From NCBI GenBank assembly GCA_947629995.1, contig CANRFX010000026.1, positions 1-13,204 of the forward strand: a stretch of DNA of 13,204 bases, read 5' to 3'. The notes under the pieces were generated by a model. It worked only from the letters and a program-made list of their open reading frames with translations. It did no database searches and was not told the DNA's origin. The translations under genes and the position numbers were made by a program. Below, piece by piece: positions 7,534-13,204 of this stretch; position 1 is the first letter of the stretch, and each line of letters starts with the position of its first letter. The stretch is from an uncultured Clostridia bacterium (GTDB lineage: Bacteria; Bacillota; Clostridia; TANB77; CAG-508).

Positions 7534-9690
7534 TTACGCGTCTTTATTGTCTATATGTAATACTCTTTCTTTTATTTCTTGAGTTCTTCCTTTGTTCCAG
7601 AAGTTACTTCCTATATATCCACATGTTCTTCTTGCTACATTTAAAGTAGAATGATCTCTGTTTCCACAATTTGGGCAATACCATTCTAAGTCATCATCAA
7701 TTAAAATTTCTCCGTCATATCCACATTTTTGGCAATAGTCTGATTTTGTGTTTAATTCAGCATACATGATATTGTCATATATAAATTTGATTACTTCTAT
7801 TACTGCATCTATATTATTTTGTAAATTAGGTGTTTCTACATATGATATTGCTCCACCTGGACTTAGTTTTTGGAATTCACTTTCTAGCTTTAATTTAGAA
7901 AAGGCATCAATTTCTTCAAATACTGGTACATGGTAAGAGTTTGTTATATAGTCTCTATCTGTTATGCCTTCTATTACTCCAAATCTTTCTTTTAGGCATT
8001 TTGCAAATTTATAAGTTGTAGATTCAATTGGTGTTCCATATACACTGTAATCCATGTTTTCTTTTTCTTTCCATTCTTTACATTTGTCATTTAATTTTTG
8101 CATTACTTTTAATCCAAATTCTTTTCCTTCGCCGTTATCTGTATGGCTATGTCCTGTCATATATTTTACACATTCATAAAGTCCTGCATATCCTAGTGAA
8201 ATTGTTGAATATCCATTGTGTAATAATTCGTGAATGCTTTCTCCTTTTTTTAGTCTTGCTAAAGCTCCATATTGCCATAATATTGGTGCTACATCACTTA
8301 CTGCTTTACTTAGTCTTTCGTGTCTTGCTTGTAATGCTTTATGGCATAGCTCTAATCTTTTTTCAAATATATCCCAAAAACTTTCCATATCTTTTCCAGA
8401 AGATAGAGCAACATCTACTAAGTTAATGGTTACTACTCCTTGGTTAAATCTTCCATAATATTTTGGTTTGTTTGTTTTAGGGTCAACATATGGTGTTAAG
8501 AAAGAACGACAGCCCATACATGGATAACAATTCCCATTTCCGTTTTTATCAATTTTATATTCTAACATTTTCTTTTCTGAAATGTAATCTGGTACTAATC
8601 TTTTTGCTGTACATTTTGCTGCAAGTTCTGTTAAATACCAGTATTTACTATTTTCATGAATGTTGTCTTCTTCTAATACATAAAGTAATTTTGGAAATGC
8701 TGGTGTAATGCATACTCCTTTTTCGTTTTTGAACCCAAAAATTCTTTGATTTAAGAATTCTTCAATAATCATTGCTAATTCTTCTTTATATTCTTCAGTT
8801 TCTCCTAAGTACATACAAACTGATAGAAAAGGTGCTTGTCCATTTGTGTTAGTCATAGAATTTACTTGGTAATTAAATGTTTGTACCCCGTCTGAAACTT
8901 CTTTTTTAGTATCTTGTTTTGCAAAATCTACACATTTTTTCTCGTCTAATCCTCTTTCTTTGTATTTATCATAATACTTTTGGTAACTATCTCTTACAAA
9001 TGGAGCTAAGTGGCTTAATGTTACAGTTGCACCACCATAACTTGAAGATGTAACTGCTAAAATGATTTGTGTTGCAATTGTGGCAGCAGTAATAAATTTG
9101 TGTGGTTTTTCAATCATAACACCATTTATAACAGTTCCATTTTGTAACATGTCTTCTAAGTTGATTAATTCACAGTTGTGCAATGCATTTTGTGCAAAAT
9201 AGTCTGCATCATGGAAATGTATTATTCCACTATCATGTGCATCTACAATGTCTTTTGATAATAAAAATCTTCTTGTAATATCAGTACTTGTAATTCCTGC
9301 TAAGTAATCTCTTTGAGTTGTTACTACTTTTGCATTTTTGTTGGAATTTTCGTTATTCCAATATTCGTTTTCTCCTTCTATTAATTCTTTAATAGATTGA
9401 TCTGTTGTATTTGCTTTTCTAACTAATTCTCTTGTATAACGATAGGTAATATATTTTTTTGCTAGTTGGTATTTATCAAATTCCATTAATTTTTGTTCTA
9501 TAATATCTTGAATATCTTCTACTAAAATTCTTGCTTTGTTAAGATCTTCAATATATCTTATTATTTCTTCTATTTTTTCTTTAGAAATTCTTTCTTTTTG
9601 TGATACTTCGTTATTTGCTTTTTTAATTGCTATTCTTATTTTTTCTGGATTATAATCTGTAATTGTTCCATCTCTTTTTATTATTTTCAT
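7534..9690 (-). CDS. nrdD: Anaerobic (class III) ribonucleoside-triphosphate reductase
   Basis: This enzyme reduces ribonucleoside triphosphates to deoxyribonucleotides without oxygen. The N-terminal ATP cone (about 3-92, KIIKRDGTITDYNPEKI) indicates allosteric control by ATP/dATP. The catalytic barrel includes CYPCMGC (388-394). Near the end come a four-cysteine zinc site (C653, C656, C672, C675) and RRTCGYIG, with the probable radical glycine at 691 in CGY. At 718 residues it is full length. The start ATG (9688-9690) follows GAGGGGG by nine bases. It heads the run nrdD-nrdG-metG-amidase. A palindrome over its promoter suggests repression or activation. All CGG trinucleotides in the gene are out of frame. 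Confidence 0.97.
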   Translation of the reverse strand: MKIIKRDGTITDYNPEKIRIAIKKANNEVSQKERISKEKIEEIIRYIEDLNKARILVEDIQDIIEQKLMEFDKYQLAKKYITYRYTRELVRKANTTDQSIKELIEGENEYWNNENSNKNAKVVTTQRDYLAGITSTDITRRFLLSKDIVDAHDSGIIHFHDADYFAQNALHNCELINLEDMLQNGTVINGVMIEKPHKFITAATIATQIILAVTSSSYGGATVTLSHLAPFVRDSYQKYYDKYKERGLDEKKCVDFAKQDTKKEVSDGVQTFNYQVNSMTNTNGQAPFLSVCMYLGETEEYKEELAMIIEEFLNQRIFGFKNEKGVCITPAFPKLLYVLEEDNIHENSKYWYLTELAAKCTAKRLVPDYISEKKMLEYKIDKNGNGNCYPCMGCRSFLTPYVDPKTNKPKYYGRFNQGVVTINLVDVALSSGKDMESFWDIFEKRLELCHKALQARHERLSKAVSDVAPILWQYGALARLKKGESIHELLHNGYSTISLGYAGLYECVKYMTGHSHTDNGEGKEFGLKVMQKLNDKCKEWKEKENMDYSVYGTPIESTTYKFAKCLKERFGVIEGITDRDYITNSYHVPVFEEIDAFSKLKLESEFQKLSPGGAISYVETPNLQNNIDAVIEVIKFIYDNIMYAELNTKSDYCQKCGYDGEILIDDDLEWYCPNCGNRDHSTLNVARRTCGYIGSNFWNKGRTQEIKERVLHIDNKDA

Positions 9691-9728
9691 TGCTATTTTC
9701 CCCCTCGTTTTCTATTTTGATTATTTGT

Positions 9729-9739
9729 ATTTTATCATA
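9729..9739 (-). promoter_or_regulatory. Probable extended -10 promoter of nrdD
   Basis: The minus strand reads TATGATAAAAT, giving TAAAAT with an upstream TG-A (extended -10), or TATGAT as an alternative. There is no good -35; the region where it would lie is occupied by the palindrome at 9755-9770. Confidence 0.5.
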
Positions 9740-9754
9740 AGAAAAATGATTGAC

Positions 9755-9770
9755 TGTTGCATTTGCAACA
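9755..9770 (-). promoter_or_regulatory. 16-bp palindrome upstream of nrdD, candidate operator
   Basis: Perfect seven-base arms TGTTGCA and TGCAACA flank two A residues. It overlaps the -35 zone of the nrdD promoter, about 65 bases before the start codon and downstream of the previous gene's terminator. The position fits a transcription factor site. The sequence does not clearly match the usual AT-rich NrdR box, so the regulator is unknown. Confidence 0.55.
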
Positions 9771-9786
9771 TTTTATTGATACTATA

Positions 9787-9816
9787 AAAAATTCCTTGGT
9801 ATCACAAGGAATTTTT
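9787..9816 (-). terminator. Intrinsic terminator after the GGDEF gene
   Basis: A 12-bp perfect stem (AAAAATTCCTTG with CAAGGAATTTTT) around a six-base loop ends in a T-rich tract on the minus strand. It separates the GGDEF gene from nrdD. It is nearly symmetrical, but no plus-strand gene needs it. Confidence 0.85.
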
Positions 9817-9853
9817 GTATTATTACATTTTTGTTACAAATTTATAACAAATT

Positions 9854-10778
9854 TTATTTTCTTCTGTCAACAGCATAACTACTTCCCATTACTGACTTTG
9901 CTGCATGTTTTACTTGTGCTCCGACTTCTCCAATTTCCAAAATGTTACTAAATCTATCTACATCTGCAACAACTACTCCTATTGATAAAGAAGTTAATGG
10001 AAATTTTTCTATTATTCCTTTTCTGTTTGCTACTTCAATATATCCATTTTCAAGGTCTTTGTCTGTAAAATATCTTCCTACATTTGCATCAAAATTTGCT
10101 AATATATTTTGGCAAATTTTTTCACAACTGTTTCCCGGTATTAATGCTACAAAGTCATCTCCTCCAATGTGTCCGAATAAAGGTATTTTCCATTCCACTA
10201 TTGTGTATGCATTTTATAATTGTTTGTGCTGTAAATTCTATAATTTCGTCTCCTTTTAAAAATCCATAAACGTCATTATATGCTTTGAAATTGTCTAAAT
10301 CTAAGTAAAGTACACAAAAGGCTTCTTTTCTTAAAATTCTTTTTTTTAGTTCTGCATGTATCTGTACATTTCCAGGTAAACCTGTTAATGCACTCATTCT
10401 TCTGTTAGTTGAAAGCAATCTGCTTAGGTTTTTTACAGTGTGGTATAAATATTGTTCATCAACTGGTTTTTTTATAAAATATTCAATTGATTCTTGCAAA
10501 ATTCTTAGTCTGTGTTCTCTTTCTCCTTTAGAAGATACTACAATAACTGGTGTGATTGTATTGTCTTCGTCTTTTCTTATTTTCCTACATAAATCAACTA
10601 CATCACGGTCAATTGCATCTTCATTAATAACTATTAATGATGGTATACTTTTTAAAGCAACATCTATATCTTGTGTTTTTACACTTGTAAATTTATATTC
10701 TGGGTCATCTTTAAATAATTCTCTAAAAATAACTATTGATGCATCATCATCATCAATAATATATATATCTTGTACCAT
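9854..10778 (-). CDS. Receiver-GGDEF protein (probable diguanylate cyclase), needs one +1 shift
   Basis: A receiver-like domain (about 1-122) is followed by a GGDEF domain (about 135-307), which in active members makes cyclic di-GMP from two GTP. The GGDEF start is clear (SALTGLPGN, then LYLDLDNFKAYND). The initial frame stops just after FIRTHWRR. Skipping the C of in-frame CGG at 10173-10175 gives FIGHIGGDDFVALIPG, so the active-site loop (GGDDF, 205-209) depends on the shift; the joined protein is 307 residues. The receiver has acidic D9/D10 and KKP near 103-105, but Asn52 sits where the phosphorylated aspartate is expected, so it may not be phosphorylated. No RxxD inhibitory site precedes the loop. 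ATG 10776-10778 lies eight bases after GGAGG. The gene has its own promoter and terminator. Confidence 0.82.
10172..10175 (-). other. CGGA +1 shift site in the GGDEF gene
   Basis: The initial frame reads TTT ATT CGG ACA CAT TGG and reaches TGA three codons later. Skipping the C gives ATT GGA CAC ATT GGA GGA GAT GAC TTT (I-G-H-I-G-G-D-D-F), the catalytic motif. Confidence 0.78.
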
Positions 10779-10805
10779 TTTTTCTTCCTCCGTCTATTTT
10801 TCTTC

Positions 10806-10835
10806 ATTATATACAAAAAGACTTGATTATTTCAA
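10806..10835 (-). promoter_or_regulatory. SigmaA-type promoter of the GGDEF gene, inside the previous terminator
   Basis: The -35 is TTGAAA (10830-10835), the spacer 18 bases and the -10 TATAAT (10806-10811). The -35 lies in the upstream gene's terminator hairpin. The start codon is about 28 bases past the -10, so the leader is short. Confidence 0.72.
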
Positions 10836-10843
10836 GTCTTTTT
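10815..10843 (-). terminator. Intrinsic terminator of the CmpB-like gene
   Basis: A 12-bp perfect stem (AAAAAGACTTGA with TCAAGTCTTTTT) closes a five-base loop. The loop carries the TAA stop codon of the CmpB-like gene, so the last codons form the 5' arm. The 3' arm supplies the T run. Confidence 0.85.
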
Positions 10844-11630
10844 CTTTGTTTTTTATTCTTTTTTTTCTTAATTCAATTTTTTGATTTAATATTTCTGTAA
10901 TTTCTTTTGTATTAATTGCTGGAAAGGCCTTTTTTAAACGATATACATTTTTATATAAATGCAAAATTGTTTTGTTTCTTTTCTTTTTTAATGTATCTAT
11001 CATCTTTTGTATATTCTCTGTTGTATGTTTTTGCTCTTTTTCTTTTCTTAGTTGCCTCATTTCTTTTAGTTTTTCCTTTATTTCTTGATTTATACTTTCT
11101 ATTTTTTCTAATGTTATTTTCATATTTTTTACGTTAATAATAGATGTAATCATATCTACCAAGAATATCATAAATAATATTGCTACTATATAGTTTAATA
11201 GACTTGTATTTATTTGTGATACTACAGATTGTATAAAAGGATGTATGTATTTTATAAATAGTACTCCTAAAACTCCCCAATAAATGGAATTGGTTAAACA
11301 AATGCGACCTTGAAAATTAAATTTGTGATTTGAATAATCCCAATATTTTGTATTAAATATTTTTTCTAATAAAACTCCAACAATATATTCCCATAATGTT
11401 AAGACAATTATAGATATAAAAAATAATAGTATAGGAAATTTTTCAAAGTTTTTTAAAAATACAATCATTATGATAGAACCTATACCATATATAGGGCAAA
11501 ACGGGCCTCGTAAAAAGCCCGTATTTATTAATTTCTTTTCACAAATTGATCTAAAAATTGATTCCATTATCCATCCTAAGAATGAATATAAAACAAAATA
11601 TGTTAATAAATTAAATAAATTAATTTCCAT
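10827..11630 (-). CDS. CmpB-like multi-pass membrane protein (putative ABC-transporter type IV family)
   Basis: The 267-residue protein has about five hydrophobic helices in its first 165 residues and a charged, coiled-coil-like tail (about 170-260, rich in K, E and R). Conserved family features are visible: FLGWIMES near the start, INTGFLRGPFCPIYGIG (about 35-51), WEYIVG, and WDYSNHKFNFQGRICL followed by WG. The family is annotated as a putative transporter of unknown substrate; the biochemical role is not established. The ATG (11628-11630) follows AAGGGG, which overlaps the stop of the upstream Ig-like gene with an 8 to 9 base gap, so the two are one operon and perhaps translationally coupled. 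No frameshift. Confidence 0.85.
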   Translation of the reverse strand: MEINLFNLLTYFVLYSFLGWIMESIFRSICEKKLINTGFLRGPFCPIYGIGSIIMIVFLKNFEKFPILLFFISIIVLTLWEYIVGVLLEKIFNTKYWDYSNHKFNFQGRICLTNSIYWGVLGVLFIKYIHPFIQSVVSQINTSLLNYIVAILFMIFLVDMITSIINVKNMKITLEKIESINQEIKEKLKEMRQLRKEKEQKHTTENIQKMIDTLKKKRNKTILHLYKNVYRLKKAFPAINTKEITEILNQKIELRKKRIKNKEKDLK

Positions 11631-11639
11631 TTTTTCCCC

Positions 11640-12590
11640 TTATATTGTGATTGATACTCTTGATGTTTCTGTTATATCATCTTCATTGTAAACAGTTAAT
11701 TCTAATTTGTTTACTCCCTCGTGGACTGGAAAACGATATTCAAATTCTTTTCTTTCTTCTACTGGTAGTATTCTTTCTAAATCAATTAAATATTGATTTT
11801 CTTCATCTACAATGAATTCTACTTTTTTAATTCCTTTTTCATCTGATGCTTTCATAAGGAAGTTTCCTTCTTCATCTGTTGTTATTTCTATTTTTGGTTT
11901 TAATACTCCATTTACTTCTTTTTCATATGTCTCTGTTTTGTTGTTTTCATCTACCACAATTACTGTTAAATTGTGTAGTCCTAATGGTATTTCTATTGTT
12001 TGTTCTGTTCCGCATATCGTTTATGTCTATTCTTGTTTCTTCTTCTTCATCCCATCTATATGTCATATATGTTAGAGTGTTTTGTCCGTTTGCTGTTATT
12101 TTTAGTTGATTTCCGCTTGGTTCAACATTAATATTAATTGCCTTATCAATTGTGTATACTTTTCTATATTCTATTTCTTGCCCTTTTTCGTCTGATGCAT
12201 AAACTGTTAATGCGTTTGTTCCTTCAGGTATTTCTATTGTTGTTTCTACTTCTTTCTTTCCATTTGTTGGTATTTCTATTGCTGTTCCGTCGTTCCACAT
12301 ATATGTTGCTTTAGATAGTTGCTATCATGTGTTATTTTTAATAATATTTTTGTTTCTTCAATGGTTTCAACATAAATAACTGGTTTTGGTTTTGCTTGTC
12401 CAGAAGTCATTTCCATATACATAGAATAAGATCCTGTCCCAATCATAAATATTCCAAATATTAAAATAGCAATTGCAAAGAATTTTAAAATGCTATTTAT
12501 TTCTATTGGTCCATTGTTTCTTTGATAATTTTTTCTTACTTTATGTTTTTTTATTTTTGGGTTGTTATCAACACTTAATATTTGATTCAA
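11640..12590 (-). CDS. Membrane-anchored Ig-like repeat protein, needs two frame changes
   Basis: I do not recognise a named family. A basic cytoplasmic start and one membrane helix (about 33-55) precede an outside region of about 260 residues built of beta-rich repeats. Repeat-like segments include TYMWNDGTAIEIP, TYRWDEEEETRID and two SDEKG turns, suggesting tandem Ig-like domains. The start is TTG (12588-12590), six bases after AGAGGTG. The frame breaks twice. At 12309-12312 a -1 change gives SNYLKATYMWNDG. At 12009-12012 skipping the C of in-frame CGG gives NDMGTEQTIEIPLGLHNLTV. Joined, the product is about 316 residues and both sides of each break belong to the same repeat pattern. A pseudogene or sequencing error remains possible, mainly for the first break. 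It shares an operon with the CmpB-like gene, so a joint envelope role is plausible. Confidence 0.68.
12009..12012 (-). other. CGGA +1 shift site in the Ig-like gene
   Basis: The initial frame reads GAT ATG CGG AAC and continues into a low-quality tail ending in TGA. Skipping the C gives ATG GGA ACA GAA CAA ACA ATA GAA (M-G-T-E-Q-T-I-E), matching the earlier repeat segment ending in TIEIP. Confidence 0.75.
12309..12312 (-). other. Putative -1 change at an A_AAG tetramer in the Ig-like gene
   Basis: The initial frame reads TAT CTA AAG CAA. Rereading one A gives CTA AAA GCA ACA (L-K-A-T) and joins THDSNYLK to ATYMWNDG with repeat spacing kept. A_AAG is a known -1 slippery tetramer in some insertion sequences; a one-base loss from an A run fits as well. 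Confidence 0.4.
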
Positions 12591-12624
12591 TATTTACACC
12601 TCTTTTGTTTTTTAATACTTCTTG

Positions 12625-12653
12625 ATTATAACATATTAGGTTTGTATTGTAAA
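12625..12653 (-). promoter_or_regulatory. SigmaA-type promoter of the Ig-like/CmpB-like operon
   Basis: The -35 is TTTACA (12648-12653), the spacer 17 bases and the -10 TATAAT (12625-12630), with an upstream TG-T that makes it an extended -10 as well. It sits between the rpsR terminator and the TTG start. Confidence 0.8.
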
Positions 12654-12680
12654 TAATTTTGACTTAAAAATTGAATGATT

Positions 12681-12710
12681 AAAACCGCCATGTGTATTTT
12701 TGGCGGTTTT
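12681..12710 (-). terminator. Intrinsic terminator after rpsR
   Basis: A ten-base stem, AAAACCGCCA with TGGCGGTTTT, and a ten-base loop lie 20 bases past the rpsR stop. This is one of the few GC-rich spots in the window. It ends the ssb-rpsR transcript. Confidence 0.88.
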
Positions 12711-12729
12711 GTTTTTTGTTGTTATGAAA

Positions 12730-13011
12730 TTAGTTTTGTGCGTATGGTAAAATTGCAATGTGTCTTGCTCTTTTTACTGCTGTAGTGATATCTCTTTGAT
12801 GTTTAGCGCATGCACCAGTTGTTCTTCTTGGTAATATTTTCCCTTTGTCGTTGATGAATTTTTTTAGTTGTTCTGGATTTTTATAGTCTAATACAAAGTT
12901 TTTGTCACTACATAGTGCACATACTTTTTTTCTTTGTTTTCTGAATCTTGGATTGTAATCTTCATCATAATTTTTGTTGTTGTTTCTTTTATTTTGTTTT
13001 TTGTCTGCCAT
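12730..13011 (-). CDS. rpsR: Small ribosomal subunit protein bS18
   Basis: This 93-residue protein binds 16S rRNA in the platform of the 30S subunit. The core KVCALC...YKNPEQLKKFINDKGKI and PRRTTGACAKHQRDITTAVKRARHIA is diagnostic. C31, C34, C68 and H71 form the zinc-binding (C+) set. The N-terminal 20 residues are a basic, asparagine-rich extension. ATG 13009-13011 lies eight bases after GGGGG. It follows ssb by 24 bases in the usual rpsF-ssb-rpsR order. Confidence 0.97.
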   Translation of the reverse strand: MADKKQNKRNNNKNYDEDYNPRFRKQRKKVCALCSDKNFVLDYKNPEQLKKFINDKGKILPRRTTGACAKHQRDITTAVKRARHIAILPYAQN

Positions 13012-13035
13012 TTATCTTTCCCCCTATTCTATAAA

Positions 13036-13204
13036 CTAAAATGGTAAGTCATCATTAGAAGATACTTCAAAGTCTGATCCCATATTTCCAGGTGCAGTAT
13101 TTCCAAATGTGTTTTCAAAGTCATTTGAATTTGCTTCTCCATCTCTTTTACTGTCTGCAAAATATGCTTCTTCTGCAACTACTTCTGTTACATAGTGTTT
13201 TGTT
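13036..13204 (-). CDS. ssb: Single-stranded DNA-binding protein, C-terminal part
   Basis: Only the last 56 residues are in the window; the start lies beyond the right edge. The visible part begins at the end of the OB fold (KHYVTEVVAEEAYFAD) and passes through a flexible G/N/F-rich linker to the acidic tip DDLPF before TAG (13036-13038), the peptide that recruits replication and repair partners. The position immediately before rpsR is the common arrangement. Confidence 0.93.
   Translation of the reverse strand, partial: TKHYVTEVVAEEAYFADSKRDGEANSNDFENTFGNTAPGNMGSDFEVSSNDDLPF

Noticed and set aside
7398..8708. Plus-strand open frames opposite nrdD and nrdG
   Set aside because: They lie opposite unmistakable nrdD/nrdG coding sequence, have no binding sites or family features, and are shadows.
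9755..9770. NrdR box upstream of nrdD
   Set aside because: Length and position fit, but the GC-containing TGTTGCA arms do not match the AT-rich NrdR consensus well enough to name it.
5072..12012. CGG reassigned to another amino acid, as known in some bacteria
   Set aside because: A changed amino acid at CGG would not restore the reading frame; all four sites need a base to be skipped.
1..13204. CRISPR array, tRNA, rRNA, insertion sequence or prophage genes
   Set aside because: No regularly spaced repeats, cloverleaf sequences, transposase or phage motifs were seen on either strand.

Overview
This is an AT-rich window in which every supported gene lies on the minus strand. The low GC, A/T-ending codons, strong AGGAGG-type ribosome binding sites and an oxygen-sensitive class III ribonucleotide reductase point to a strictly anaerobic low-GC Firmicute, probably a gut clostridial lineage. 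That placement is inference from style, not from a marker search.

Read in the direction of transcription (right to left): the 3' end of ssb and rpsR, closed by a GC-rich terminator; a promoter followed by a membrane-anchored Ig-like repeat protein and a CmpB-like membrane protein, closed by a terminator; a receiver-GGDEF protein with its own promoter and terminator; a probable operon nrdD-nrdG-metG-amidase preceded by a palindrome that may be an operator; a small two-helix membrane protein with its own promoter and terminator and unusually high GC; and a very large cyclic beta-1,2-glucan synthase-like protein that runs off the left edge, whose leader folds its ribosome binding site into a long hairpin.

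The most striking signal is translational. Three otherwise intact genes (amidase, GGDEF protein, Ig-like protein) are each broken by +1 shifts, and all four shifts have the same form: an in-frame CGG followed by A, where skipping the C gives GGA (glycine) and restores a family-consistent protein. A hand scan of all the other typical genes (about 4,000 codons) found no in-frame CGG read normally; the trinucleotide occurs there only out of frame. The single normally read in-frame CGG is in the compositionally foreign small gene, and it is followed by G. This fits a lineage-wide rule in which CGG is unassigned or CGGA is decoded as a four-base glycine codon. Shared assembly error or gene decay cannot be excluded from one window.

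The Ig-like gene has one additional shift of a different kind (-1, at an A_AAG tetramer), so it is less certain.
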